A stretch of DNA of 64,000 bases from Zanthoxylum bungeanum (GCA_019454045.1 SKCR01026849.1:1-64000), one strand, 5' to 3'. Shown: positions 1 through 13,500, counted from the stretch's first letter. A program made the numbers and translations. The notes: generated by a model from the letters alone, not told the origin.

Positions 1-270
1 GAAAAATATCCAACTTAAAAGTTATAGGTCTCGGGCTTAGCTTTCTGATGATATAAAATTCATAAATATCGAATATCTTATGAAAAATTTATAGCTCAAA
101 TATTAAGGGTTGTCCAGAGTGGTACAAAAGATGATTTCCATATCGGATATGTAAAGAATTTATCGAATGTTCAAAACTAAATCACGAGAATATACACGCT
201 CGAACATGATTTATGTCATATATTATACCACATGTAACATAGTAGTCGTCAGAATTATTAGGGTGTTACA
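1..270 (+). repeat. 3' end of a Gypsy-type LTR, cut by window edge
   Basis: The stretch ends in GGGTGTTACA at 261-270, the same kind of terminus as the solo LTR at 12,031-15,111. This is typical of the 3' end of Ty3/Gypsy LTRs of the TGTAA...TTACA type. The rest of the element lies left of the window. No coding sequence was seen. Confidence 0.4.
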
Positions 271-1197
271 CATTGACCAATAAACAAATACATAATTGGT
301 TTTCTTAAAGCTAGTTAAGAATCTCGAGACATGAACCAATTCATGTCAACCCTTACTGCGCAAGAAACTATTCTCGCTAAAAATAATATCATAATCTAGT
401 CTACTCTAGAACTGTTCTTGAAATCATTAATCAGAAGTGAAGTCAGAAAACATATATGAAATATGCATGTAGTGGATTAGAAGTTAAAATCTATCTACAA
501 GATAGAATAAGGAAAACAATTACAGATAATTTTTCATAATATTACACGCTGCCTTGGTTATGGATTTTTAACCTAGTAGTGTCTCCCATTATTTTACGTA
601 ATACCGCAATCCCCAACGGAAAATGGAATTTAATAACTAAATCGAATTCCATAGTGAGAAGTGGACCCCATGAATATATTTTGACTCACAGCATTGAAAC
701 GTTCTTGTCTACATATATTCACAGGTAGACAACTCATTGTCAATCACACTCACTGTGACTCCTTTTTGGTCCTGACCGTTTCTCGTTATGACAGATTTGG
801 CACATTCACATGAGAGGTATCAAGGCTATACTTGTCAATGACAAACTCAAGCTACCGATGTAACCTTGACAGCTTTGGCACGTTCAAGATTTCCACTTTT
901 ACTTCAATTTGTCTCTTATTATATAAGTTTTACTGGCGCAAATAAACTACCATCAGCCATAACTGCACAACTTTGGCATGATACAGCTACAACATTAGGA
1001 AATCATTTACATTCGTACTGACAAGGCGGACTAAGAAACAAGTATTCATATTACTAGTTACTATAAAGCCTTATTTAATGGGGATATTCCTAAAGTGGAT
1101 TTTACTCTACATCAAATGAAGATATTTAATTTAGATTAATTTCTCAACAATTTAAATATACTTGGGAAATCATAACTTAACTTAACCATTAAATCTC
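271..1197. other. Unassigned AT-rich DNA
   Basis: No gene was recognised here. The sequence has no long open frame and no protein similarity that I can see. It lies between two LTR-like repeats and is probably old retroelement-derived DNA. Confidence 0.35.
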
Positions 1198-3229
1198 TGT
1201 TACGTCCAAAATAATTTTCGAAAATTATCCTAAAACCCAATATACATCCAACACATCCAAATATTATATTTTCATCACCAAAATATCAGATTTTCTAGAT
1301 CTGATTTGGATATGAAAATAGTCCATTTTCAAGCTTAAATCTAATTTTATCAAAATTTAATCTAATTAATCTAACACTCATTCAAAGTCACCACAAAAGA
1401 ACCCTAGAACAATTCTAGGCATAATAAGAGTAGTCATTATACTCTAGAATTGCAACCAAGTTGTCCAATAATAAATTGAGCACAAATTACTTAATCTAAC
1501 TCAATATATGTCTACACATGCTCCCAACCACTTAATACAACATCCAAATTAAAAACCCAAAAATTAGAGACCAAAAGAAAATCTAGAACATTTCTAGATG
1601 CTCAAGAGCAATAATAGAAATAATTTCTAAGTTAAGAATGTTAAAGATTATCTTTTAATCTTCAAAAAATAATTTTCAACTTTTGTTGTTAACTTATCAT
1701 TTTCTCTCAATCTCTAAAATACAGTTTTGAAGCTTTTGAAGATATAGGACTCTCGGCCATAACTCCAACAACCACCCAAAGAAAACAAAATTTCCTTTGA
1801 AATATATTTGGTGAGTGGTGTTAGGTGGGAAAATTATTGTCATTTTTTGTAATTCAATTTTCTTTTATCAAATAAAAAACTTGAATAAAAACATGACAGT
1901 TGACATTTTATTTAAGCATATATTTCATTTAATATATATTAAATAAAAATTTACTTTACACCTTTACAAATTACAATAATGATAATTCAATTCAATAATT
2001 GAATTAATCATTACTAATTTTACAAGTGTCAAAGTACCATTTGTCAATTAATGTGTATATAATCTAATTATGTATCGAATACAAATACACATTAAAATTG
2101 CCAAAAAGTACCTCAGCATGTGAATTTTTGTTTATCGATTAAATGATTCAAATTAACTAATTTAATCTGATAATATACTATGAATCATCAATATTATTTG
2201 TAATGTGTTATCTAAGTACTCAACGAATACACTTCATATTGTGAGACTCTCTAAGTTCATGTACATCCGTCACGAAATCTAATTTCTTGTCCATAATTCA
2301 CTCACTCATAAATTATAAAGAATACGAATTATCTTACTGAACTATACAAGTCGAGGTCATCGCATATGTATAATACATTCGTCACAGGCTATCCATATTA
2401 TACCGGGGATATAGATAGGAACGTCAAATCCCTGAGGTCCAGTATAGTCGACTTATAAATTTACGATCTATAAATAACACTCAGAACTCACTTCCACAGT
2501 GTACCACGATCATGGATTTAACAGATAGCAAACACGTGCAGGATACCTATGCCCTATACACATGACTGAAGAATTATATCCTAATATACACCAGATATCA
2601 TGAGCATCAGTCCACACCCAATGAATAATGGGAAGTCTGACCTAAATAGGTCGGTGACGTGACTGCCATCACGTGTGAAGGATAACTCATATATCCACTA
2701 TGGTATCTCAAGTCTAAGGACTACTATACTACTTGACTCGAGAATATTCCTATTGATCTTGGTGTACCATCTATTAGGAAATATTCGGTGAGTTGTTCAG
2801 TGTTTATCGAATAAACACATGAATGTCTATAGGAGTCTCCGAAAACTCATGGTTCACTGGGATAAACCGTCGGACTAAGTCTCGATATACGATATATGCT
2901 GGTCTCAGTGGATTTTACTAACCGACATGTGTCAATAAATCTTGACTATGAACTTTATTTGAGAATATACAACTTATAGTTATGCTTCCCAATGTCAATT
3001 ACAACTTATGTTGTAACTGCGCACTACTTTGTAAATCATCAGATCTTTGTCTAATATATGCATATGACTAAACTGATTTAGTTTTAATCTAATCAAATTA
3101 GATCGAATATATATAAAAGACAAGAGGTGTGACCATAAATAAGTAATATTATGAAAAAAGATATTGTTCGTATTCATGAATCGGACATAAATACTATCCG
3201 GATTGAAATTTTGAGCACCAACCCTAACA
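1198..3229 (-). mobile_element. LTR (about 2.0 kb), minus orientation, paired with a copy at the right edge
   Basis: This stretch aligns by eye along its length with 61,649-63,768 in the same orientation. Similarity is strongest in the last 1 kb, for example the shared text at 2,875-3,229 and 63,415-63,768. On the minus strand it would begin TGTTAGGGTTGG at 3,229 and end near 1,198, giving TG...CA boundaries. The flanks show no convincing target duplication and no polypurine tract follows 3,229, so it is probably a solo or truncated LTR. The family is not identified; the other copy has a purine tract of the kind seen in Copia elements. Confidence 0.55.
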
Positions 3230-3936
3230 TGTGTACTTCTACCTCGGTGGAGGTTGCTATGTCAGTCATAGCTGCTGCTCATGGTAGTTTTTTTTTTCTA
3301 AACGGTTATATGAAATCGTACGGATTTCAAAAAAGTCTTCATTTTATCCTGTTTTGCGATTTTTTTCCTTTTTAAATAAAATTTTGCCTTTACAATCGTA
3401 AAAACCTACGATTTTACATGTTAATAAACTTTTTTAACAACAATGCTTCAGAAAATTTATGTAAACTAGAATTATTATTCCCATATGGTCTTTTCTCATC
3501 TAGCTTATCGCACCATTCTTCTTCTTCCTCTTATCTAAGCATCTAAGAATAATGCGTCCACATAATTTCCTATCAAAAGGGTTTTGAGATCCAAGCTAAC
3601 ACAAATATATATACCTTTTGGCAGACTGTGTATCGGAATGCTTTTCAAATTATCAAGCTTGAACGAACCGCATTGCGGATGTATAATTTTCCAATACAAT
3701 AAGCTTAGCGCTCTTGATCCGCCTCATCTTTTCATTGTGGACAATTTCATGCACTTCAGAATACACTTAACAACAATTGAAACTTGAAAGTTCTTTATCA
3801 AGTTATGAAGTGGATACTAAATAAGGGCTATGTTCTTTGAAACTTTCTTCTCATCAAAGGCGAAGACCCTGGTCTATTTAGAGATCAGATGGAGATCATG
3901 CTCGGCAAGTACATGGCACAAAGGAGAAGTATGATC
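3230..3936. other. Unassigned region, possible small gene fragment
   Basis: No intact gene was found. Around 3,840-3,950 (+) there is a short open stretch of about 35 codons containing GEDPGLFRDQMEIMLGKYMA. It has a protein-like composition but I cannot assign it. It is cut off by the repeat that begins at about 3,937. Confidence 0.25.
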
Positions 3937-4590
3937 TGTTGGCTATATTATTACATTAATTAATAGAATTGGTAGTTTATTTATAAGTATTGTTTATAAA
4001 TAATTTTAACTACTTGTAAAATAAAGTCTTTAGAATGACAATTAAAGAAATTAAATTATGTTTAAATTATGAGATCTTATCATTCTTAAATGTTCCCGAT
4101 CGTAGGACTATCAACAATAAAACATTGATAAATCAAGTTTAGATCGACATATGTTATGTATGCTTCCTTGGCGAAGGAAGATAACTAATCTCATAAGCTA
4201 CTAGTGAAGGTGTTCACTTAGTTTAACATATAGATGCTTGTTGGAGAATAAGTACATCAAAATGACCCGTTTGAGAACCCATATGAAGTGTTTATCCCCA
4301 TGTGTATGGGATTTCTCTTAGTTATAATAGTATGAATGATCCTTAGATTTGAGATCTCCATGATACCTTAAATGTGGATCATATATACTTTGACATTACA
4401 CCTCTGTAGTTCATAGCGAGATTGTGCATAAGGTCATAATTGGACAATATGAAAAGTATACGAAGGTTGTATGGAATCAATAAATGATTCGTCGCTTTGG
4501 ATAACATAGAATCGATATCCCAAGAGAAGCAATTTGACATAAGTGATAATATAAGTTCATGTTCATAGCGAGTTCTGAAATGAGTTCTAA

Positions 4591-4632
<42 letters not shown>

Positions 4633-5660
4633 TCAAAGTTCTAATAGTCATGATTTAATAGAGTAAATATTTTTCATGCCCTAGAATTATTGACGGGATA
4701 TGTAGTAGATGAAAGGATTGAATCTTACAGTAATCGTATACATAATAGGTTTCACTAAATTTAATATTCTTTCTTAATTGGGGGTTATGATACATTGGTA
4801 GATACCACTCTTGATCTATGGAAATTAGTTTCTTAATTAATTGAGGATAAATTAATTAGATTAATTTATCTAGACTTATGAAGTCTGTAAGTATCTCCAT
4901 TACCAGCATAAGAAAGAATCTAATAGGTCACACACTTTCAAGTATTGAGGAGTTACATATAAATTTGTAGAACTAAGTGTTAGGACTTAAATGTTAAGTT
5001 CTTAAACTTTTAGGAAAATTCGTAATTTCAAAAATCATGAATAAAATTGTAATTCTAAAAATTTTGGACTACAATGTAAATCTGAAAACTAAAGGCTATT
5101 TTATAATTTCCAAAAATATAACGGCTGAAATATAATTCAGTAAAATATTTATATTAAATTATAATTTCAAATTTCAAATTTATAGTATCTTAATTTGATT
5201 AGGATTGATAAATTTTATTAAATAAAAGTATAAATAGTTGTTTTGTTTAGGTTGAGTTATGATTCTTATTATGACAGGATTAAACCTTATATATATCCTA
5301 ACACTTCTAATTTGATTAAAAACAAAACAACTTAAATCAAAAGGTTATAAATACTAAAATTTTGGACTAGTCATGGACGTTAAGAGTCAATTTGGTGAGA
5401 AAATAAATTTCTTTTTGATTTTTTATTAAAGAATTTGTTTGAATTCTTTATATATAAATATTATGTAAACCCTACAACAAATCTCTTTTCTTAAACTATT
5501 ACCGACGAAAAGACACCTACATAATTTTGGATTTGACAAATCCAGAATCTTTAACTCTCTATTTTATGTAGATATTGTCGGGGGCCAAACATTTTGGTGG
5601 CTTTGAAGATTATACGAAGAGCGAGTCGAGAATTGTTTCAAACTCCATTGCCAGTAAAGA
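3937..5660 (+). repeat. Probable LTR-derived repeat
   Basis: The segment starts TGTTGGCTATATT at 3,937 and has an LTR-like layout: an AT-rich body, a TATA-like site in a TATAAATACT context near 5,346, then a pyrimidine-rich stretch ending near the GGCCAAACA at about 5,582-5,590. It contains a (TA)18 microsatellite at 4,595-4,630. No coding capacity was seen. The right boundary is uncertain and no target duplication could be matched. Confidence 0.35.
4595..4630. repeat. (TA)18 microsatellite
   Basis: Uninterrupted TA dinucleotide run of 36 bp. Open frames running through it are low-complexity artefacts. Confidence 0.95.
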
Positions 5661-5796
5661 TGTTAGGTAAGTTATTTATTTAAAAAGTAACAGACAATCA
5701 CCACAATGAGATGCCTTCTGGTACCTCCGAGTTGTACTTGCTTTTCGCTGACGAGGCCAAATTTTAATATCCAAATCCTCCTCTTCCTTTTCCAAG

Positions 5797-7701
5797 TCAT
5801 GAAACCATATTTGTTTCAGCAAAATACCCTGTCTCTAATAATTTACTATGTAATTCTTTTAACGTCTTTTGGATGTCAACTGACAGATGATGGGATCGGT
5901 CTCCAGCAACAAAAATATGAGTAGAGCCATTGATATCAACCTGACTCCAACCAGATTCTTTAATCAATCTTCTATCATCTATGAAGCCTCTTGCTGTAGC
6001 CGCTTCCTTCCACATGCCTGCAGATGTGTATAAATTAGCCATCAACACATAATTGCCAGTGCTTCTAGGGTTTAAAGTCAACAACTTCTTAGCTGCATAT
6101 TCCCCCAGTTCAACATTGTTATGTTTATTGCAGGCACTAAGCAATGGAGCCCAAGCTTGAGCTTGTACTTGGACAGGCATCTCTTGGATGGTTTTCAGAG
6201 CCAAGTCAAAGCGACCAGCTCTACCAAGAAGATCTACCAAGCATATATAATGTTCCACGCTGGGTACTATTCCAAACTCATTCTGCATACTTTCGAAAAA
6301 CCTCAATCCATCATCAACCAGTCCTGAATGACTGCAAGCTAATAATATGCTCGTGTAAACTACAGCATCTGGCTTTAGGCCTTGTACATGTTGCATCTTA
6401 TGAAACAGAGTAAGAGCCTGATCTACCATCCCATGAACAGCATAACCATTTATCATCGCACTCCAAACAACTAAGTCTTTGTCTGGTACCCTCTCAAACA
6501 CTTCTCTAGCCTTGTTTATGCTCCCGCATTTGGAGAACATGTGTATCAAAGAGGTCTGAACTTTCCGATTGGATTCGAACCCATGTAGCACAATGTACTC
6601 TTCAGTCTCTTTCCCCTCACTCAGGGACCCCAACTCAGCACAAGCTGAAAGAACGGTAGCAAGAGTTGCTTCATCGGGTCTAACAGTTGTTTTCAACATT
6701 GTTTTAAAAAGATCCAATGCCTCAGTGGGATAACCCAACTGAGCATACCCACTAATAATGGATGTCCACAAGAAGACATTTTTGACATGTACCGCATCAA
6801 ATACTCTACGAGCAAACTCAATGTCACCACATTTTGCATACATGCTAACAAGCAAGTTGTCAATGGGATTCTCATTATCATATCCACTTCTCAGTACAAG
6901 AGAATGAACAGACAAAGCTAACAACAAATTCCCTAATTTTGCACAACCCGAAATGAGATTTACAAACACTACCAAACCCGGAATGACATTCATTTTTCTC
7001 ATTTGATTAAACACATCAAACGCTTCATCCACATTCCCAACATTCACATACCCACCAATAATCACAGTCCATGAAATAACCGAACTGTCACCCATTTCAT
7101 CAAACATAAAACGAGCTTCATCAACTCGACCAAATTTCACATACATTACCATAACTGAATTAGCCAAAGGCATCTCATAATTCAACAGCGCAAGTTTATA
7201 GACACAACAATGGATTGATAATCCTTGTGGAAGACTACAACTAGACATGACACCAACAAACGTAGAGGCACTAAGTTCCAAACCAAGAACCCACATTTCC
7301 TTCAAAACCAAAAGGGCATCATCATTTAAACGAGCACGAGAATAAGCAGCTATCATAGAGTTCCAAGAAACAACACTTCTCACTCTCACAGGCATTTCAT
7401 CAAACACCTTAATCGATGACACGAGATCAGAGCATTTAGAGTACATATCAACGAGACCCGTTTGCACAAAAACGTCGTCTTCAAATCCCGCTTTGAGCAC
7501 ATGAGAATGAACATTTTTGCCATAACATATGGAGTCTGTATTGGCACATGCTTTCAAGACTAAAGGGAAAGTGAAGCTGTTGCCATGGACTCCACTTTGA
7601 AGCATTGAAGAGAATTTGTTTAGAGTTTCTGTGAAGAATCCATTGCTGGTGGAGTTTCGAATCATCAAGTTCCATACGTACACCGGCTTTTTGAGGTTCA
7701 T
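5797..7701 (-). CDS. Pentatricopeptide repeat protein, PLS class with E/E+ tail
   Basis: An intronless 634-residue reading frame. Proteins of this class bind organellar RNA and usually serve in site-specific C-to-U editing in mitochondria or plastids. PPR motifs run through most of the protein, with the WNSMI/WTSIISGY-type helix starts (SWNSMIAAYSRA, SWTVIIGGYVNV, LWTSIISGYAQLG, VWSAMINGYAVHG) followed by A.xLF.xM helices. P, L and S spacing alternates. The C-terminus has an E-type block (WAPLLSACNKHNNVELGEYA) and an E+ block (VAGDRSHHLS) and ends about 30 residues later without a DYW deaminase domain, so it would need a DYW partner in trans for editing. The ATG at 7,701 is fixed by an in-frame TAA directly before it. 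No clear transit peptide precedes the first PPR, so targeting is unproven. Intron absence is normal for the family. Confidence 0.93.
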   Translation of the reverse strand: MNLKKPVYVWNLMIRNSTSNGFFTETLNKFSSMLQSGVHGNSFTFPLVLKACANTDSICYGKNVHSHVLKAGFEDDVFVQTGLVDMYSKCSDLVSSIKVFDEMPVRVRSVVSWNSMIAAYSRARLNDDALLVLKEMWVLGLELSASTFVGVMSSCSLPQGLSIHCCVYKLALLNYEMPLANSVMVMYVKFGRVDEARFMFDEMGDSSVISWTVIIGGYVNVGNVDEAFDVFNQMRKMNVIPGLVVFVNLISGCAKLGNLLLALSVHSLVLRSGYDNENPIDNLLVSMYAKCGDIEFARRVFDAVHVKNVFLWTSIISGYAQLGYPTEALDLFKTMLKTTVRPDEATLATVLSACAELGSLSEGKETEEYIVLHGFESNRKVQTSLIHMFSKCGSINKAREVFERVPDKDLVVWSAMINGYAVHGMVDQALTLFHKMQHVQGLKPDAVVYTSILLACSHSGLVDDGLRFFESMQNEFGIVPSVEHYICLVDLLGRAGRFDLALKTIQEMPVQVQAQAWAPLLSACNKHNNVELGEYAAKKLLTLNPRSTGNYVLMANLYTSAGMWKEAATARGFIDDRRLIKESGWSQVDINGSTHIFVAGDRSHHLSVDIQKTLKELHSKLLETGYFAETNMVS

Positions 7702-7719
7702 TTACACTCTCTTACGCAT
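7702..7719 (-). promoter_or_regulatory. Five-codon upstream ORF abutting the PPR start
   Basis: Upstream of the PPR start, on the minus strand, an ATG at 7,719 opens a five-codon frame (MRKRV) whose TAA touches the main ATG with no spacing. If it lies in the 5' leader it could influence translation by reinitiation. Whether the transcript extends this far is unknown. Confidence 0.4.
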
Positions 7720-10593
7720 AAAATTTTGGGTGCCTGCTCCTGCTTTCGCCGGTTGGTAGAGTTTTGTAACACGGAATCCTCTAAAAAATTAATTAATTGA
7801 ACTGACAACACGAGGATTTATTATTTTTTTATACAATATTTCTGATAATTTATAATTTAATTATAAATCCATATATATATATAGATTCGTAACATTTAAT
7901 TTCTACAATTAATTTTTTTTATTAAAATATCTCAAGAAAATTATTAAATTATAAAATTAAATTAGAAATAATGAAAATAGAAAATATATTACAATATAAA
8001 AACATAATCTACTATTAAAATAAAAAATCTATTAATTTAATAACTAATTATTATTAAATTTTATAAAATTAAAATAAGAAACTTATTATAATAAGAAAAT
8101 ATATTATAATCTCTCATTAAATCAAAAATATATGCGGTATTTAATCTTTATAATTAATTATATTTAAACAAAAACGGTAATCTATGTTATTATATATAAA
8201 AATTAAATATTTTTAAATTTCCTAATCACGTCACGTTACATCTACTCTCTACAATTAATTTTTTTTATTAAAATATCTCAAGAAAATTATTAAATTATAA
8301 AATTAAAATAATAAATTATTAAAATAAGAAACTTTTTATAAAATAAAAATATAATACAATATTAAATAATAAATCTATTAATATAATTAATTAATTATTA
8401 TTAAATTTTATAAAATTAAAATAAGAAACTTATTATAATAAGAAACATATTATAATCTCCATAAAAAAATAACATACGTAACACGCAATTTTTACAATTA
8501 ACCAAATCGCTACAATAATTTTTTATTATTAAATTATAAAATTAAAATATATCTACAATTAATTTTTTATTATTAAAATAAGAAAACTACTATAATATTA
8601 TCGTATCAATGTATTAGTATCAACAATGATATTTATACAATACTTTGTACAACTAAGTGTAATTGAAATAAATTTATTCCACTTTTATCTTTTATGTTTT
8701 TCTAATTATACTTAATTGTATAAAATGTTATATGAATATCATTATTGTATATGTATTCAAGAGTAAAAATATACAATATTATTATTTTTTCGAGATGAGG
8801 GGTAAATGATAAATACTGAAAACAGTGAAAATGAAAGTGGCAATCTCCCATTAACTTCTTCTTATTATTATTATTATTATAAAAGATTGAAAAATTCTAC
8901 ATTTGTTTCCCTAGAAATTTATTAAAAAACCTTATTTCCGTACTTATTATTAAAAAATAAAAATAAAACAAAACAAAACAAAACAAACATACCGCTTAAC
9001 TTATTTACATTTTAAATTTTATTAGTCTTTAATTTTTTTACTGATCTTATTTTTTCTCTCTTTTATCCTTAAAAAAAAGTATTCACTTGAAACTTTTTTT
9101 TTCACTTTAAAAAAAATGGTGTGTAATCCCAAATACATTTTAACCCCTTATCCCTCATTTGGATATTATGTTTTAAAAACACTTATTTTAATTTTTAATA
9201 CACATTAAAATATTAATTCCTCTTTAGTTTTTTATATGCGGATGAAACAACTTATGATCACATTATGATTATACCTAAATAAATACACACTCAGACACAC
9301 CTAACTGATAGTATTTTTGCGACTAAAAAAATATAATCATAATGTGACTCAAGTCACAAATATGATTGTGTTCGATGTACCTGAGGGTCGATAATTTGAC
9401 TGAGGATAGACAATGTGACTGGAATAACTAATGCGACTGAGGTCACAAGTATGACTGATGATCGATAATATGATTGAGGTCACAATTGTGACGGAGGTTC
9501 GACAATGTGTCTAAGATAATTAATATAATTGAGATCACAAATGTGATTGAGAGTTGGTAATATAAACGATGTTGCAATTGTGATTTTGTTCAATATGGCT
9601 GAGAGTCAGTAATGTGACTGTGGCACAATCATGAGTAAATTGTTAGTCACCTAATTGATAGTAACATTGTAACTGTGAATAAAAAATATGACTATAACTC
9701 GGTTCTTTTTTACTATAATGAAGGTTAATGTGAAGTATGGACAATGCAATAAGGGTTAATTTTAACCTTGCGCAAGTCAGAATTTAAGAGAGATTTGTTA
9801 ATGAAAGTTGTAAGTATATGTTATGTGTATATATATATTTTTACAGATTATGATTTACAGTTCGGATGAATGTTTAAAATTACTAGTTTGAAATTCTTAT
9901 TCTCTTATAATCGTAAGGATAATTTTTGACCCATTTTTTCGTCGAAACATGTCAACAATTGATTTTGTTTTAAAACTTATGATTTATGCATCGATAATAT
10001 ATATTTTTTCATGAAACACTATATATTTTAGGGGATATTTAGGGTTTAAACTAGAGTGATTATTTTTTTAAAACACACCGCATAGGCGCGTGGGGGTGTA
10101 ATTTTTTTTTTTTTTTGTTAATTCATTTTCTTTTTTGATAATTTTACAATAACTTTAAAAAAAAATTTTAGTTTGAGTTGGATTAAATAGTAAAGAATAT
10201 ATTCTAATTAGGTTTTTTTTTTTAAAAAAAATAAAAATAAAAGCCCATTGTTTCTTTCTATCCTAAAAAAAAAATATCATTTGTAACTCTCAATTCTAGT
10301 TAAGAACAAAAAATAAAAGTAGAATAAGTAATATTACTAAAAAAAAGGATTAGAATATTTGATCTCCATGCTCATATACTTGCATGCAATATAATGAAAG
10401 AGATTTAAAAAAAAAAAAAACATTGCGAAGAAAAAAAAAAGCTACTTTATTTAATTATAATAGGAGTACCAATTATACATTAAAAAAAAAAAGAAAAAAG
10501 AAAAAAGATGAAGATGAAGAAGCAGCAGGAAAGCATCCATTTTCATCTTCAAAATAGTCTTTAATTCTGCCTCAATATAAAGCTGCAGTTGGG
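7720..10593. other. AT-rich spacer between the PPR and alpha-galactosidase genes
   Basis: The two genes are tandem on the minus strand, so this holds the PPR upstream region and the alpha-galactosidase 3' flank. 7,890-8,590 is made of AT-rich blocks that recur, for example near 7,900 and 8,250. They resemble blocks inside the alpha-galactosidase intron at 16,250-17,530, so this is a dispersed AT-rich repeat family. 9,340-9,640 holds a degenerate minisatellite. Several poly-A/T runs lie between 10,090 and 10,500. On the minus strand an AATAAA near 10,446-10,452 could serve the alpha-galactosidase. No gene was seen. Confidence 0.5.
9340..9640 (+). repeat. Degenerate minisatellite, about 27-32 bp period
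   Basis: Imperfect repeats built from modules such as GACTGAGGTCACAA and GTCGATAAT(TG) occur about ten times with substitutions and small indels. Unit length drifts around 27-32 bp. No open frame runs through it. Confidence 0.55.
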
Positions 10594-13500
10594 TTACTGA
10601 GGAGTGAGGACATACATTTTACAAGCATGAGATTCCAAATTTGCTGTAAGTTGTCCATTCATTGGAAGTCTTGTTGTATGCTGCAATTTAATTCACATAT
10701 ATATTAAGAAATACAAATTATAATACAACGTGTAACTTACAAAATAACTTGATTCTTAAGACACAACTCGACTAATTGTGAATGCGTTGATGTTTCTCAT
10801 CTCTATCCAGATTTTAACGGATAACTTGAGAAATTGTTAGTAGAGAAAATCGCTCTAGGACGAACGAGTTTATGAAGAACGAAAAGGAAAGGCGTATCAA
10901 ATGACGAAAAGGGATGAAAGAAGAATGAAGAGGCAAAGGCATAATCTCCCAGCAAACGAAGGACTATGAAGGGAAAAGCAGTTAGGACGATTATCATGCG
11001 AACATGTACTTTGCAGTTGATCCCACGACCTAGCGGTTAGGCAGTAACCCCCCACGATCTGGCAGATATCAAAGCACACAATTCAACAGTTAAATGCATG
11101 ATCTAGTAGTTACGTGCAAGCATGAAACGTGGGAGTCCTGGAACCAATGGAAGCAAAACCGCTCAAGCGGTTGACAAAACTACTATAAAAGGTCCAGTCG
11201 TGGGAAGAGAAAGGGTAGAGAAAAAATGAAGACTCATAATGAGCAACTATTTTAATTTCCTAGCTTTGTAATTCGTAAGATTGTAATTTGTGCGCTTGTA
11301 CCCATTGGAGGCGTTTTCGTGGAATTAAACACCCCTTTCTGGGACTTTATCTCGGGAGGTTTGGACCTTACACGCGTATTGACAAAAATTGTGCAAACAG
11401 AAATATAACGAAAAATTGAGTAAATATTTTTTTTAATTATTGTCTTAAACATTATGATTACAATCTTAATTAGTAGATTATGATTAATTTGCAAAATGAT
11501 TAAGAAAGGATGTAAATAACATACCTCCCAAAGATCTCTAGCCTTCACCACAGTTGAAGGATTAAGTCCAAAATCAGAGAAATTAGCAGCAATTTTGGCA
11601 TTTGAAGAACCTCTATTCCAGAGCACAACTGCTACTCTGTTCCCACTCAAAGGACCTGCCCATACCTTCATTTTTTTTCAAGGAAAAAGAATTTGTTATA
11701 CAAATGATAAATAATATTGCACAACAAATATAATAATTAGCAAATTAATTATTTTTAAAATATAGTTTAAGTGAAAGGGGCAAGGTGATGATGATATAAA
11801 TAAATTAAAACAAACCTCAAGATATCCCTCCTTCTTGACCTTCTTCCCTTGAACTCCAAGTTTATCTAATCACACAAACATTATTATATGTTAAGCAAAT
11901 AAGTAAAAGTTATTTTGTTTTCACTAGGAGAAAATTTTTTTATTGTCTGAAAGAATTTTTTAAATATCAAAAACTTTTTTCATTTTTTTGGCGTGTCATT
12001 TGCCTTTATTGATACAAGATCAAATTTTCATGTAATATCCCGAGTTTTTCGGAACACTGTTGAAATGTTTCCGAATTAAAGATAAGGATTTGGAACAGAA
12101 TGGTAATCGAAAATCGAGTTTAGGTGTTGGGAAATAGTTCGGAATATTTTAAAGTGAAGCTTGGTCGCGTTGGAAAACGCGTTGTTTCTAGAACCAGTTA
12201 CGCGAATTCTGATTTTATCATTCTACGCGTAAAATATTTTTGTTTCGGCTATAAAAATTTCAAACGAACTCCGATTGAGCTGATTCTTGAACCATCAGAC
12301 TTATTTTTCCGATACGAACAACTTTCATGTTGAACACTTTTCGAAATTTACATCAGAATGGCTTCAAAAATATGACATTTCTAGAAAGTTCCATGATATA
12401 GACCTGTTTACAATTTCACGGGGACCTGAACGTAAATTTCAGAAATTTTCTTATAAATAGCTCATAGTTTCCTCTAATTACGAAATGGGCATAACCTCAC
12501 CAAAATACCCACCGACCCATCATCCCCATTTGGATTTTTGATGAACCCATGTCGCGCCGGTGGCTTGCCAACCATCGCCGGCCGACACGACGGTTCAGAA
12601 AGAAGCATTTGGCCACTGTGCATCTGATCGTGGCCGGCGGCGACGCAGAAAACGCCGGAAACGGCGAGAAATGGAGAGAGAATGAGCGTGAATGGGTTTC
12701 ACGATCTCGGATCATCGCTTCGTTTCACGACCCGAGCCACCCGCCAAATCGAAACTCTCAGAGGGTACTACAAGTTGGCGGTGACAGATTTTCCATTTCG
12801 TGCATGGTTGCACGCGAAATGAGAAAAAAAGATTCGGTGAACAGTAACCCGTTGGTGAACAGTAGCTCCGATCGGAATTCCGTCGATTCCAGTGCGTTCG
12901 TGGGATCGTTTGAAGTCCGTATATGCCCTCAAAATCTCGGTAAGACCTCCCGGTAAAAATCCACAAATTTCAAGTTTATAGTTAAATGATTGGATGTATT
13001 CAGTAGCTTCATAGCATAGAGTATTAGTATAAATTGAATTGTTTGAGTATTAGTATATTGAATATATGTATTTGGTAGAATCCGAGTGAAAACGGAACGA
13101 GTTTGATCGATCTGATAGAGTATGCAAGTTTTTTGTAAAAGTGGGTTTTTGCGTAGAATGATGTGTTTTGATTTTAACGATAGTTATGAGTTATTTATGA
13201 TATTACGAACGTGTTTGGATAAATCTGGGTAGGTTTGGAGGGTTCGGGACCCTTCCGTAGCGTTTGCGGAAACTTTTTCGGAAGATTTTTCAAAAACTCG
13301 TAAACCCAGAATTTAAGTTAACTGAACACTTGGGTTAATTTATAATGATGTTTTAAGATTACTGAAACTGAAAACATTGAAATCAGACTTGATCCGATTG
13401 TCCCGGATAGATCTGGAACTTTGTCAAAGCTAAGTCGGGAATTTCATAAGTTGCAATTCTAACAATGTTTCGCCATTTGTTTTCGCAGACTTGACTAGGA

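Noticed and set aside
11252..11671. A 139-residue protein beginning [10 protein letters not shown]
   Set aside because: Only the first 49 residues are coding. This is exon 13 of the alpha-galactosidase reading through its donor into intron 13.
12549..12956. A 135-codon open frame in GC-rich DNA (and an opposite-strand partner)
   Set aside because: It lies inside the solo LTR. The matching segment of the second copy (39,400-39,720) does not keep the frame, so it is a composition effect.
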